Assembly (NCBI GenBank): GCA_020137815.1
Contig: CM035350.1
Location: 9,351,420 to 9,415,419, forward strand
Length of the DNA: 64,000 bases
Reading direction: 5' to 3'
Source of the DNA: Hormiphora californensis
Lineage: Eukaryota > Ctenophora > Tentaculata > Cydippida > Pleurobrachiidae
The notes beneath the pieces are model-generated. The model did not search any database. It saw only the letters and a list, made by a program, of their open reading frames with translations, and was not told the DNA's origin. Both the position numbers and the translations under genes were made by a program. This document shows positions 21,146-33,631 of the stretch, piece after piece. Position 1 is the stretch's first letter. Every line of letters starts with the position of its first letter.

Positions 21146-22756
21146 TTACTTTACTTTGTCGACACGGCACAGTCCTTTAAAATTTGCTACAACATACAAA
21201 TCCAAACTATTTTCCTCAAGAAATACCTCAATCTTGTACAAGGGATCTTGGATCCTCGGAGAAATGTAGTTGATAAAGCCATTTCCATCCACAATCACCA
21301 AGGCAACGCTGCAGATATTCTCTATCTCCTTCACACTGGCGTCCTCTTTGAGACCCGTCTTGGTAAGGAACGTTTTGTAAGTCAATTTACCGGCTCCGTT
21401 CACTCGGTCTGTCCTCTGCAGATTGGAGATCTTGTTGTGTTGAGCTTTTCTCGACAATGTGACGTCACTAAGAATCTGTCGTCGTTTCTCCAAAACAGAG
21501 AGTCCTCGTAGAACACTTGCAGTCTTAAAGATTGATGTCATGCTCTTCTTCTCCATACTAGTAAAAATTGATATCTTCTCAGCATCGGGTTCCTCCGGGC
21601 GAAATAAATCACCACCGTAAAAATCCAAGAACTCTCGGCACAGAACTCCACAGAGAGGTAACAGCACTTTTCTCTTTACGCTTGATTGGATCTGGATCCG
21701 TTGGGAAACATGTTTTCCAGAGAGTTGATCTATAAATTTGGTCATTTGAGTATATCGGTCAGGCGAATCATTAGATGGTCCCTGTCCTCGAAACACTATA
21801 TTGGAAGTACTAGCTGTGGTAAATGATTTTCCGCACTGTTCAAATTCGTATGAACGTTCTCCGGTGTGTATCCTCTGATGAACTGCAAGGGCACCAGATT
21901 GAGTAAATGCTTTTCCACATTCCTTACATTTGAAAGGCCGTTCTCCAGTATGGATCCTCTGATGATTGTTGAGGTGACTAGCTCTGATAAACGATTTTCC
22001 GCACTGCTTACATTGGTATGGTCGTTCTCCTGTATGTGTTCTTTTGTGTATTTTAAGATAACATAACTCAGTAAACCCTTTACCACAATCCTTACATTCA
22101 TGAGGCCGATCTCCCGTATGTATCACACAGTGGCGCCTGAGACTTCTAGATGTTGATAACTTTTTACCGCATTCCTCACATTCGAAAGTACCTTCACCTG
22201 AGGTCCAAATTGTAGATTTCCTCTTCTCTGAAACTAGTTCATGTGGCAGTGTAGTTGATCCGTTTTGAGATTCATCTGATGTATCATTATAAGGATTGTT
22301 TTCCGGGGTGTGCAGATTCGTTAACAACCCAGCTGAAATGATAAGGGTTACATTTTGAAGCAAATATCAAAATAATAAGAGACCAGAAAAAAACATGTTT
22401 CTGGGCCTGAATAACTCACCCTCTTGTGGAATTGTAGACAAGGGTGGAGGTGATGTATGGGAATTATCGGATACCGGAGAAATTAATTCCGTTTTCACTA
22501 GGCCAGGCTCTTTTTTACAATCTACCTCTCCTTCTTCCTGTTTGACGCATCCTGGATCGGTACCAACTTTTGGGAACACTTTACAATCTTCTGGTTCAGT
22601 TTTTATCTGGGGAGGATCAACCATAATTTGCTCTGTTTTCAGGAACGGTCGTGGAGTAAACGATCCCACTTCCTGATAGTCACACAGTACCGGCTCCTGG
22701 ACTTCACCAACCATCCTGGTTTTAGATTTTCTGTCCGGCTGCTTTCTTAGTTCCAT
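21146..22756 (-). CDS. C2H2 zinc-finger protein C fused to an unknown C-terminal domain
   Basis: Exon 1, 22420-22756, is the shared module ([34 protein letters not shown]). Exon 2, 21146-22332, encodes four good C2H2 fingers. A broken fifth follows (YEFEQCGKSFTTAS: first zinc Cys replaced by Phe and the His pair lost). Then come about 200 residues without fingers, starting FRGQGPSNDSPDRY and ending FKGLCRVDKVK. That tail contains helical-looking LLPLCGVLCREFLDFYGGD and KEIENICSVALVIVDGNGF. I do not recognise it. It reads open to its stop, so it may be a functional fusion. A capture by insertion into a finger is equally possible. Confidence 0.8.
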
Positions 22757-22853
22757 TCTGCTGAATAAAGAGACGGAGTTGTTAAGACACAGACAGACAG
22801 AAAAACAGAAATAGGGAAAAAGGGTTGTTTTAGTAGAAATGGTAACAATAAGA

Positions 22854-22854
<1 letters not shown>

Positions 22855-22944
<90 letters not shown>
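22855..22944 (-). repeat. (GA)n microsatellite upstream of zinc-finger C
   Basis: About 85 bp of GA starting roughly 100 bp before the gene's start codon; CT on the gene's sense strand. Confidence 0.95.
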
Positions 22945-22946
<2 letters not shown>

Positions 22947-23075
22947 AATACAAATGGATTGGGATCAGAGAATGAAAGAGGTTAGGTTAAAAAAGAAAAG
23001 AAAAAGAGAACTCAGTGAGCAGATGGAGTTGCGGTTCTAGAAACGGTAAGTGGGGATTTTAGGGGTCCTACTACA

Positions 23076-23344
23076 TACAGGGTGGGCCAGAAATATGGAG
23101 CCACTTGGAGATAAAAATTGGAAAAATATCATCCTCTCTCCGTTGTACGGATCCACATTTCAACGTGTTACCCTGTCAGTTGACAGGCTGATAATTGTTA
23201 GGAAAGGGTGACTCTCTGTCGATCTCAATCCTTAGGGGACACTTTTTCTAGTCAATAGACCGTGAAAATTACACTGCACATCGGTGAGCGAACTGCATTG
23301 ACACATCAGTTATCTAAAAGTGGCTGTTTCTGGCCCACCCTGTA
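23076..23344. mobile_element. Mariner-type MITE
   Basis: Ends TACAGGGTGGGCCAGAAA and TTTCTGGCCCACCCTGTA are 18-bp perfect inverted repeats including TA, the usual target duplication of Tc1/mariner elements. The inside (265 bp) is non-coding. A related CAGGGTG terminus begins at about 27583, and GGGCCAAAAAAGTCATGG at 23400 may be another fragment. Confidence 0.88.
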
Positions 23345-24120
23345 CAATGCATGTAGTTCAGAATGAATTTAATTATTCGGGGTGAGATAAGTACCGCCTG
23401 GGCCAAAAAAGTCATGGTACACCGAGCTTCATATCTCCCAAATCTTAACTTCCATCACTCTGATATTTTGACACAATATTTGTATGGGTACTCATTCGAG
23501 GAATCCAGAGTTTCAGCCCTCACGATTTGACAGGTTTATTACTTTTCATCTTAGGTCAAATTGAGGTGGGTTGGGCTGTGTTTTGGGGTATGCAGTGTAG
23601 TAGGGAAGGGGGGGCTTCAGGCTTGCTATTGCTTCTAAGCAGATAGTTGATTAAAAACACAATTTATAGCTGTAAAAATAATTGATAAAATAAAAATGTC
23701 CATACACAATTATACAGGCTAACAATACTATTTGCATTATGTTCCCTGCCGTGTGAAATGCCTGGATACCGTTCCTGGATATCGTTCCCAGGAACAGTAT
23801 CTAGGCACGGCTCTTCTTCTTCTTGGAGGCCGTCTCTACTCTCTTAGGAAAGCTATATTTACACTACCATATGCGCCACACATTTCATGAAAACGTGTCA
23901 ATGGAGTGGTTTATGAAGGAGCGGTTGGCATATGCAAGCCCCTCTCCGAGGGGCCTAGTAGGAAAACCGTACTAGAGGGGAATACAGAATCAAGCAAAGC
24001 TTGAATAGGCATCCTGGTGAATTCCTTCGGCATTCACCCATGCAGGGAAAAAGAAGAAGACTTATAAAGTAAAATAACAAAATTGTTTCCCATTCTAGAA
24101 TCAGTTAATACCAGTGTCTC
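23345..24120. other. Repeat-derived intergenic sequence
   Basis: Contains a palindrome around CGTTCCTGGATATCGTTCC (23770) and a segment at about 23870-23925 (CATTTCATGAAAACGTGTC). A diverged same-strand copy of that segment lies at about 28115-28170. A stretch at about 23815-23845 matches, inverted, 52222-52250 (AGCCTCCAAGAAGAAGAAG). No gene was recognised. Confidence 0.6.
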
Positions 24121-24125
24121 CTCTC

Positions 24126-26489
24126 CTATTCAAATTCATTAGATTCACTTTCATCACTTTCCCCAAAATGGCAATTAGGCTGATCAAAGTATTTACCCTT
24201 GTAAGGTCGATCAGTGGGAGTTAGACGAATATTAGGAACTAGCTCACGTTCATCCAAATCAGAACACTGTTGAGTGCAGAAATAACTGATAATGTTTACA
24301 AGGTAGTTCTCCTTGTCATTCAATGCGTGGACAAGATCAGTAATTGCGGAGATGAGGTCCTGAGATGGCAGGTTTAGGGTTTCAATAAGAAGGAATCTGT
24401 CAGAGATCAACATTAGCCACGTAGGATGTTTGCTCCTAATCGCAAACTCGACCATCCATTCATCGGACATCGTAGCATCTTTCTTCTCGCTCATCCCCGT
24501 TACAAGGTAATTGAACACTCCGTCTACCTGGTACATGGTTGCCCACAGCAACATCCACTCCCAGACTTCTTTCAGAGTCGCATGGTCATCAGCACCCTCC
24601 CCACCCTCACCCAGAATCAGCTTGAGGGCCTCCAAGACACGCTGAGGGGCTGAGGGAACGGTCATGGTTCGGGTTCGACCTTCCTCAAAACTTGAAGCAA
24701 GCATGCTTTTCAGAATGGGAGATGACAGATCTTTTTCGGTGACCTCCACACCTGGTACCCCTTCCTCCCCGACGATTTTCACCATCCCTCCCCCTTGTTC
24801 ATTCCTGGGAGATTTAACCTCTCTCGGATCCTCAAATTTAGTCTTTACGCCCTGGAGATACCGGACTAGACAGAGGAAAAATCGGAGAAGTAGTTCCGGG
24901 GGATCAGATTCTCTGACCTCTAACTTTTCACAGACAAGAAGGGGAATCGCCTGCTCAGGGTTCCATCCCGCTACCAGTAGAATATCCGAGAGTTCTTCCA
25001 GATATTCCTTAGGAGAAGTTTCACGCAGCTTAGTCACCAATGAAGGTTCCCTGCTGCTCCTCGCAAGCGCAAAGTTCCAAAAAGTCTTGGCATCAGTACG
25101 AGATTTCCGTAGTTTGTGAATCTGGCGGAGACCAATACCGCTAAGCAGGTGATGAGTGTTGATGTACCAATGTAAAGATTGGCATGGGTTACATGAATAT
25201 CGAAACAACATGGTGAACCGTGTACCGTATTTAGCAAACAGGTCCATGACAAGGGTGATGCGATCTTTAGTCAGAGAATCACGGAATACTGTGTCCTCAG
25301 CCAAGCCTATTACATCGTTTGTAACTGTGGCTGCAACTTCCATAACAGTTTCAGAGGAGGTGTATACACTGGTACAATCCAAGTCGCGAAGGACTTCTAG
25401 AAATGTTATGATGACTTCGTTAAGCCGTCTCTTTTGGGATTCCTCAGACACCCTTAGTTTCCCTCTCTCCAGAAAGATATAGAGGGCATCACGCGAAGCT
25501 TTCAACCAGGTCGTCCTACATTCACGGGGTTCCGATATTAAAGCAGATAGCGCCTGGTAAATCTCTTCAGAGATGGGTAGTCTCTTCCGATTAATCTTTC
25601 GAACTACCTCAATAACATCACTAACATCAAAGACCCGAGTTTTGAGATGGGTGGCGAAGGCTTTGTTCCTACTATCTTGAGCGGTTCTGTATAAAAACGT
25701 TTTGGTTTCACCATGAACATCTTTAAACAGATTAGCTAGGCCACCCGGGTTAAAAACAGATATATGCTCCACCAAATCACCAATAGTTTTCTTTAAATTT
25801 TCAACAAGACCACTTGTCAAGGGCGTATTTAGATGTAAGCTCAAAGATTTAAGAATCATATCAGCAATATCCAACACCATGCCCTCTTCCAAAGAATGGT
25901 GTTTTGCGTTCAACTCTGCAACGGAGTTAACCAGGGTCAAATAATCCTCTATTTCATTCTCACCTGCAAGCGAAAAGCGTTGGATCATCGTAGCAAGCTC
26001 ATGAAAGAGCAGTTTATCATTTTTAGTCAGAGTCTTCTTACCCAATGATCGAGTTTCAAGATAAAGAAACACCTTCTGAACAGCAAAGAGTGGAATCTTG
26101 GCTTGATGACTATATGACGTGTTGTTCAGAAACTTTAGGGATTGGAGGAAGCAGCCGGGTATGAGCATGAAATTGTCGACGACGTAAGACCGATGATAGT
26201 GTATCCACTCAGTTACATATGTCAGCTGATTCAAAATTTTAAGAAGAATGTTAATAACATCCGGGGGAAGGTTCTTGCGAGAAATCAGGATGGGAATCGA
26301 GTATCTGAAGGTGGATACTTCAAGCTCCTCAACCTTTTTCCAAGCTCTGCAAATTCGAGAAATTCCATTGATAACTTTCTTTATCGCTTTGTAATCCCAG
26401 AAGTCTGGACTCTTTACAAGCAGAGCACGTAGATCCTCACAATAGTCTTCGATGCATCGAGCTCGGCGCTTGGCAGGTTGCTCAGTCAT
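24126..26489 (-). CDS. Unrecognised intronless protein of about 787 residues
   Basis: One uninterrupted reading frame from MTEQPAKRRARCIEDYC to FGESDESESNEFE. An earlier in-frame ATG at 26552 exists, but TCTCTCTTTAG at about 26502 looks like a 3' splice site. A 5' untranslated exon and a start at 26489 are therefore more likely. The N-terminus is basic (AKRRAR, possible nuclear signal). The middle is rich in Leu-heavy helices without membrane segments, and the C-terminus is acidic. Overall it looks like an alpha-helical repeat protein (HEAT-like by appearance only). I recognise no catalytic motif. Among neighbours with introns, a long single-exon gene in the middle of a zinc-finger cluster could be an old retrocopy or a lineage-specific gene. 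Confidence 0.8.
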   Translation of the reverse strand: MTEQPAKRRARCIEDYCEDLRALLVKSPDFWDYKAIKKVINGISRICRAWKKVEELEVSTFRYSIPILISRKNLPPDVINILLKILNQLTYVTEWIHYHRSYVVDNFMLIPGCFLQSLKFLNNTSYSHQAKIPLFAVQKVFLYLETRSLGKKTLTKNDKLLFHELATMIQRFSLAGENEIEDYLTLVNSVAELNAKHHSLEEGMVLDIADMILKSLSLHLNTPLTSGLVENLKKTIGDLVEHISVFNPGGLANLFKDVHGETKTFLYRTAQDSRNKAFATHLKTRVFDVSDVIEVVRKINRKRLPISEEIYQALSALISEPRECRTTWLKASRDALYIFLERGKLRVSEESQKRRLNEVIITFLEVLRDLDCTSVYTSSETVMEVAATVTNDVIGLAEDTVFRDSLTKDRITLVMDLFAKYGTRFTMLFRYSCNPCQSLHWYINTHHLLSGIGLRQIHKLRKSRTDAKTFWNFALARSSREPSLVTKLRETSPKEYLEELSDILLVAGWNPEQAIPLLVCEKLEVRESDPPELLLRFFLCLVRYLQGVKTKFEDPREVKSPRNEQGGGMVKIVGEEGVPGVEVTEKDLSSPILKSMLASSFEEGRTRTMTVPSAPQRVLEALKLILGEGGEGADDHATLKEVWEWMLLWATMYQVDGVFNYLVTGMSEKKDATMSDEWMVEFAIRSKHPTWLMLISDRFLLIETLNLPSQDLISAITDLVHALNDKENYLVNIISYFCTQQCSDLDERELVPNIRLTPTDRPYKGKYFDQPNCHFGESDESESNEFE

Positions 26490-28505
26490 GAATTGACGTC
26501 CTAAAGAGAGAGTGAATGAGTGAAGTAGAAAGAGTTTAGGGAGTTTAGACATTTTAGGGAGTTTAGAGATTTTAGAGAGTAATAAGTAGGTGGTTGGTAT
26601 ACCATTGGTGATTGGACAGAAAATCTACAGTGTGGTGCAAAAAATCCCCCTTGAACGAGCACGGCTCTCGAAATCGTATGGGACAAATTAATAGGTCTAC
26701 AAAAATGGATGTTTGTCTTTTAATCTCTCAAACGAATCGTTCTAGAAGTGAGCCAAATAGCTTTGGCTATCGAATTTCTTTTAAATGCGACCAATACACT
26801 ATAAACCCAAAACGGAAATCCACAACAATGCACACAGTGGTCATATTTCTGACAGTGAATGAGGTCATGTGATTCGAATCGTGGATTAATCTGGATTGTT
26901 AAAATTGTGTCGGAGACGTATTGCAGCCACCAATAATGGATGAAGATGATGAGATCCAAATTATATCTTGACCAAAGTGCTCTCGAATCTCACGGCTCTT
27001 TTTCGGTACACATCCGGCCCTGATCCCTCATTAGCGACTGGTAAGCAACAATGCCACAATTGAATGACCAGTGACCACTGACCACTGCTCATTTCTCTTT
27101 GCGTTCTAAGTGTTCTAAGTGTCGTTTGGCATGCTTTAACTTCAATCCATAAATCGTGTTGAAATCCGTTTTGGTTTTGATTTTAGACATAAAAGTTGTT
27201 GTTCTTTAAAAAAAATTGCCTCTTTTTAATGATTTAAGCTAAAAAAGTTTATATGTATGTAGTATGTAGCATATAGTAGTGCATGGAAACACATACAGTC
27301 GTCATTTATAGACTCTAGGGGAACTGTATCAACCGTCAGATCCGACCAGCAGGGACCGGAAAAAATTCACAGCTATTTTTCGATGAAAAATTGCAGAAAA
27401 TTTGAGACATAAAATATTCAAAGTTACCTAAACCCATCAAAATATGAACATATTTTAGATTTTGTAGACCCAATTCGATCTTAACAAATATATTAACATC
27501 AACTTGAATCGTGCTAAAATTTGGTCTTTTAGCTAATAAAATGTCTGAAATTGATGAAAAACGTCTGAAATTGATAAAATACAGGGTGTTCATATAATGG
27601 GATCTTTACAAGCGTTGGGCTTCACCCAGAAAAAAAATTAACAAAATTATCTTATGAAACTTCATTCTTGGACTATTCTATACCCTCATTCAAGGTTCCT
27701 AGTGTTTCCGGAGCTCTACTACCCCTGGAAGTGTGTTTTTGGCATCAAAACTACCAGAAGGAATTTTTTGCTGATGCTGAGACTTTACTAGAATGTTATT
27801 TGGGTATTTTCTATGTCAATTCCAAAGTTTCATGATGATTGGATGTGTGGTTCAGTCACCAAGTTCAAAATAAACTGGCTGGAAAGGCCCAAAAACAGCT
27901 CAAAAACGGCAAAAATTGATATTTTAGAGTCTTTCCAGGCACAAGAATAACTGCATTATGTTTCATAATGCTATGTTTCCCCGCCAACCTTTATTTTCAT
28001 AACCATCTAATGTGAAGGAGGGACAGACATTTCCGATCATTTATGAATCACTCAAACCGTATAGAACAAATCTTTGTGTTTTAGTAGCACTAAATTGTGT
28101 GCCACATTGTGCGGCTCACATTTCCTGAAAACGTGCCATTGAAGTATTTGATGAAGGAGCAACACTGTTGTCCCTCGCAACTGAGCGTGTTACGTTACAA
28201 AAAAAGCGTGACACTTAACTAGTATGTAAAATTGTCGAATTCTAAACCCCTATGCCTTTTTACAAAAGGCATCCGGGGGCTAGGGGGTGTTTTTCCCGCT
28301 GTGAGTGTGACAGTTAGGGGCATTTAGGGGCATGTTGGTAACGAAGTTACGGCCTGAGTTAGTGTGAGGTGTCTTCGATACCAAGGGGCATGGATGTCTG
28401 ATATAGTTAGGGTGACCCGCCCCCCCCCCCCCCCCCGACAGACAGACAGAAAAAACACAATAGACAAAAAGTTGTTGGTAACATGTCAATCATATAAAAA
28501 CCCTT
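26490..28505. other. Intergenic, repeat fragments, C16 homopolymer
   Basis: No gene was recognised. Contains a mariner-like CAGGGTGTTCATATAATGG start at about 27583, the dispersed repeat at about 28115-28170, and a poly-C run at about 28420-28436. Confidence 0.6.
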
Positions 28506-29798
28506 CTATAAAACACTTGTTTCAAAGATTGATCTTGCACACTCTGGTATGATATTGTTTTCCCCATCGTGAGTCCTCATGTGCTTACTAAGTTGACCAG
28601 ATTGAGTAAATGCTTTTCCACATTGCCCACATTGATACGGTCGTTCTCTCGTGAACTCTCTGTCGTGAACTCTCTTATGAACAGAAAGTTTATTAGATGA
28701 ACTAAACGCTTTTCCACATTCCTTACATTTGAAAGGCCGTTCTCCGGTATGGATCCTCCGATGAACCGTAAGGTTGCCAGATGAGCTAAACGCTTTTCCA
28801 CAATCCTCACATTTGAAAGGCTTTTCTCCAGAATGAATTCTCTGATGAACTTTAAGGTGACCAGCTCCAGTAAATGATTTTTCACACTGCTTACATTGAT
28901 ACGGTCGTTCACCTGTATGTGTTCTCTGATGTAATTTTAGGTTGTAAGCCTCTGAAAACCGTTTACCACAATCCTTACATTCGTGAGGTCGTTCTCTCGT
29001 ATGTGTTCTCATGTGAGTACAATAATTAGTAGAGCTATAAAATCTTTTTCCACACTGTTCACATTCGTATGGTCGTTCTCCCGTATGTGTTCTCTGGTGT
29101 GTTTTTAGATTACAAGACTCAGCAAACCTTTTACCACAATCCTTACATTCATGAGGCCGATCTCCCGTATGTATCTTAGAGTGGCGCCTGAGACTTCCAG
29201 GTGTTGATAACTTTTTACCACATTCCTCACATTCGAAAGTACCTTCTCCTGAGTTTCCAATTGTAGATTTCCTCTTTTCTGAAACGTGTTCATTTCGTAG
29301 TGCAGTTAATCCGTTTTGGGATGCATTGGATGTATCAAAAGGGTTGTTTTCCGGGGTGTGCAGATTCGTTAACAACCCAGCTGAAATGATAAAGGTTACA
29401 ATTTGAAGAAATTATCAAAACAATACGAGACCAGACAAAACAATGTTCCTGAATAACTCACCCTCTTGTGGAATTGTAGACAAGGGTGGAGGTGATGTAT
29501 TGGAATTATCGGATACCGGAGAAACTGGTTCCATCTTAACTAGACCAGACTCTTTTTTACAATCTACCTCTCCTTCTTCCTGTTTGATGCATCCTGGATC
29601 AGTACCAACTTTTGGGAACACTTTACAATCTTCTGGTTCAGTTTTTATCTGGGGAGGATCAACCATAATTTGCTCTGTTTTCAGGAACGGTCGTGGAGTA
29701 AACGATCCCACTTCCTGATAGTCACACAGTACCGGCTCCTGGACTTCACCAACCATCCTGGTTTTAGATTTTCTGTCCGGCTGCTTTCTTAGTTCCAT
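28506..29798 (-). CDS. C2H2 zinc-finger protein D (8 fingers), intact
   Basis: Exon 1, 29462-29798, is the shared module: [48 protein letters not shown]. Exon 2, 28506-29380, starts [16 protein letters not shown] and carries eight C2H2 fingers with TGERP linkers. One longer spacer (VHDREFTRERPYQC) lies before the last finger. The protein ends NIIPECARSIFETSVL. The exons join in phase across an 81-bp intron and no break is seen, so this is the best reference member of the cluster. Presumed nuclear DNA-binding regulator. Exon 1 is very similar to that of gene C, so the copies are recent. Confidence 0.9.
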
Positions 29799-30175
29799 TC
29801 TGCTAAATAGGGAGATGGAGTTGTTAAGACACAGACAGACAAACAGATGAGTAAGTAAAGAGACTGTGATTTTTGACTTGTGAGAGATAAAGGGAGAGGT
29901 AGGGAGAGAAAAGGAAAGTCAGGAAGCAGGTGGGGTAGGGTAACTCTAATCAGAGGGGAATGGGATTGGACAGGTAAAATAAAACTTAAAACAGGTTTTC
30001 CAGAGAGGTGGCAAGGTGACCAATTTAAATTGACAAATGCATTTTCTATTCCGCCCAATAACATTGTTTACTTGCTACCAATAATCAATTTGCTAGTTCA
30101 AGTTGGTTGCGGGTTGAAAAATATCATCTTAGGAACCTGGTTTCGAAATATCAATCGACAATCCTCGCAGTGATA

Positions 30176-31165
30176 CTACTGATGTAACTCAAGGTGTATT
30201 TCGAGGTGATCGGAATGAGAGAACATTTTTCCACACTCCTTACATTCGAATGGGCGTTCTTCGTGTTGCAGTTTGTGTACCTTGAGGCTACTAGACCCAG
30301 TAAAACTTCTTCCGCACTCCTCGCATTGGTGAGGCCGCTCCCCTTTATCATTATTATGTGTCCTACGATGAGCACTAAGAGCATGAGAAATGATAAATGA
30401 GTCCCCACATATTTCACATGCGTATGGACGTTCTCCGGTATGTATCCTCATATGACATGTAAGATGATTAGATTTGATAAATGATTTCCCACATACCTTA
30501 CATGGGTAAGGACGTTCGCCCGTATGGCTCCTCCTGTGTACTTTACGATCACTTGATGAACAAAATGTCTTTCCACATTCCTTACATTTGTAAGGTCGTT
30601 CTCCGGTATGGATCCTCCGATGGATATTAAAGTGACCAGCATGCATAAAAATTTTACCACAATCCTCACATTTATGTTGACGCTTTTTAGAGTTCCCTAT
30701 AGTAGATTTCCTCTTTCCTGAAACTTGCTCATGTGGCAACACAGTCGGTCTGTTTTGAGATTCATCTGATGTATCACAAGGATTGTTTTCCGGGGTGTGC
30801 AGATTCGTTAACATCCCAGCTGAAATGATAAGGGTTAAATTTTGAAGCAAATATCAAAATAATAAGAGACCATAAAAACATGTTCCTGGGCGTGAATAAC
30901 TCACCCTCTTGTGGAATTGTAGACAAGGTTGGAATTTGGATATCGGAATTATCGGATACCGGAGAAACTGGTTCCATCTTAACTAGACCAGGCTCTTTTT
31001 TACAATCTACCTCTCCTTCTTCCTGTTTGATGCATCCTGGATCGGTACCAACTTCTGGGAACACTTTACAATCTTCTGGTTCAGTTTTTATCTGGGGAGG
31101 ATCAACCGTAATTTGCTCTGTTTTCAGGAACGGTCGTGGAGTAAACGATCCCATTTCCTGATACT
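30176..31165 (-). CDS. C2H2 zinc-finger protein E (6 fingers), exon 1 truncated at its 5' end
   Basis: Exon 2, 30176-30829, starts [14 protein letters not shown] and encodes six fingers. One has an unusual RRTHNNDKGERPHQC linker, and the protein ends HLEIHLELHQ. Exon 1, 30905 to about 31165, matches the sister genes from YQEMGSFTPRPFLKTEQ onward. Similarity to the paralogues stops abruptly at about 31166, where TTTATAG precedes it. The usual [10 protein letters not shown] start is missing. Either a new upstream exon is spliced at this AG, the Met in EMGSF is the start, or the copy was truncated at its 5' end. Confidence 0.8.
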
Positions 31166-31328
31166 ATAAAGTATAAAGTTGAATTTTTATTTACTAGAGT
31201 ACCCGTTTGCTGGGAACCCGTGACCTGGTAAATGGTAATTTATCCTCATATAACCGGTGACATTTGTGTTTGATTTTTAAAAGATAATTTGTTTGTTCCT
31301 TAGAGCAATGAGTCTCATAGTATAGTAG

Positions 31329-31548
31329 GAGCGGTTAGATCAGCACGTGCAGAAAGTCGCGCGCCAACCTAATCTCAGGTTACTCTCACGGCTTCATTTC
31401 GCATCCAATCCAAAAGTGACCTTCCCAAGGAGAAGCGAAAACTTGAGGGACATTTCTTGATTGGATGCCCGATGCGACCTCGAGGAGCTATGACAATGCG
31501 CAAAACGGGCGGCACGCGACTTTAACCACGTGGTGATCTAACCGCTCC
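31329..31548. mobile_element. MITE-like element with GGAGCGGTTAGATCA ends
   Basis: Long inverted termini: GGAGCGGTTAGATCAGCACG, then AAAGTCGCGCG at the left, the matching inverse (CGCGACTTTAACCACG, then GTGATCTAACCGCTCC) at the right. Total about 220 bp, non-coding. It lies just upstream of the truncated exon of zinc-finger gene E. Confidence 0.82.
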
Positions 31549-33073
31549 AAACATCATACACATTGGGTTTTTGAAAAAACGGCCATTACAATTTTGGCGA
31601 GGCGGGTAAATCATTTACTGTAACGCGCGAATTTTCCCAAAAAAGTGCTGCTTTTTTACGCCGCGCGCGGAACCTAAAATTACGCGCGTAGTGTAAAATT
31701 TTAAAATTCATTGAAAATTTCCTCGCGTTTTATGTCGCCAAAAAAAGTCGACGAAAAATTCCAAATTCGTGAATTATAAGAACTCCGGTCAGTTCTCAAT
31801 TCTCATCTTGCCAATCCGTTTTCCGGGAACCCCTGGCCAAAGGACATTAAAGTTCACATAACGACCAAGTTTCATATCGATTGGATAAGATTTTGGGTGG
31901 CTACGGTGAAAAATATCGTATTTTTGGCATTTTTAACTTTCCCGACGCGATTTACGACCCTTAAACATTGAGTTACGGGAAATCGCTATCATGTAAAATG
32001 AAGTTCAAACGATTCTCTTTCCCCACTATTGCGTTAGTTTTTTGATTTAGAGCCGTTTTCAGGGTCTTAGAAGCGTTTGAAAAATGTAAGTCTTTTTGTC
32101 GCAATGACGTCACCCCGTGACGTCACTGCTGTAAAGATCGGATCAAAAATCTGAGCCCGTACTTACATCCGCCTTGGTCCAAGGTACCAGTGTACAAATT
32201 TTCAGGGGTCTAGCTCAAAAACTGTAGGAGGAGTAGGGAGAAAACAATTATCGGACTAACATTTTGGAAATTATTATATGGACGGGACAGGGGGTCTTTT
32301 CGACCTTATTTGAAGCGTGCCTTGGTCTGGTTCCAGATGAGATCAAAACTTCTTCTGGGAATAAGTCTCAATCTTATCAAGAACACGAGATATATGCGTT
32401 TCAAATAAGGTCAAAAAAGACACGTAAATAAATAGTTTGACTTTTAAGAAGAGGACTTTAAAAAAACGAGCTGCTTAAAATAAATAAAATTGTTCAGTTC
32501 CAGTTTCGCCTCGCGCGCGGTCTGTTTATAAAGAACCGCGCGGCGGCTATTTGCAGCGCTAAAATGTAAAACAGGCAGATGTCGCCGTTTTCAGTTTTGA
32601 TAGTGCTACGATCCGGATTGGGTCAGTGCCGGGAGACAATTAAATAGTTGTATTTACACAAATACAATGTTGTTACGTGTAAAAGTGAAAGTTTCAACAC
32701 AACAATATAAATTTAATTATAATAAACCCTCCTAAAAATTCAAGAAGCGACTTTATATCATCGTATTATTTATTTAGGACAGTGTTCCAACTTCCAGTTC
32801 GACTAACTCCAGAATTCAGGCTGTCTCTCAAAACATGAAACAACAGTTTGGACAACGGACAGTATTATAGTACATACAACGCCGCGCTGATCAGTCAGAT
32901 GCCTCAGCCAGGGTTCAAATTCACTAAATAATAATTAGTGAATAGCCGTCTGAGGCATGGTACAATAGTAATACTGTCCCTTGCGGCAGCCCCCCCCCCC
33001 TCGTGTTCAGGAAAGTCTCTAGAAGTAGAAGTAGAGTCAGTTTCCCAGTCTAGCTTGGCAAGCTTGTGCTACA
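31549..33073. other. Intergenic, repeat-like, no gene seen
   Basis: AT-rich sequence with CG-rich islands (GCGCGCGG at about 31660 and 32510) and a weak inverted pair, GACCTTATTTGAA at 32300 and TTTCAAATAAGGTC at 32399. Probably degenerate transposon sequence. It ends near a C-run at 32990. Confidence 0.55.
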
Positions 33074-33576
33074 TCAAGTTAACTTCCTGGCGGTAATTGC
33101 ATAGTTGACTGAGAGATCGGACGTTTTGCTCCACTGTCGCGTTAGGGGGTTGTATCGCATGCCAACAGTTTTCTCGACCTCAAAACCACCTGTGGAGAGT
33201 ATAGAAGATTAAAGGAGGTTTCTGTTGCCAGGGCAACTTGGTAATGAAATTACCCCTCCGCAAAATAATAACAGGGGTGACTTCGTAACCAACTGGTCCA
33301 CTGTCTGGTCGTTTAGAGATCAGCAAGATATCGGTGAAGGGTCGCGGTAACAACTTAGTAAACTTGTTCACCCTCCCTCATCTATCTTAAAGAATGGTAT
33401 ATATATCTACTCACAATCTCTTATTGCACCGGAGAGCTGCTGCGGAGGTACCAGTTTATGATACTCATGGGTACCGGGGGGCACAAACCCGACTATATTC
33501 TCCGCTGCAACGATAGCCAGCGCCCACGAGGCCATGGTTCGGTTGATTGTCGTGAACATGAGTCCACCGCCCGGCT

Positions 33577-33631
<55 letters not shown>

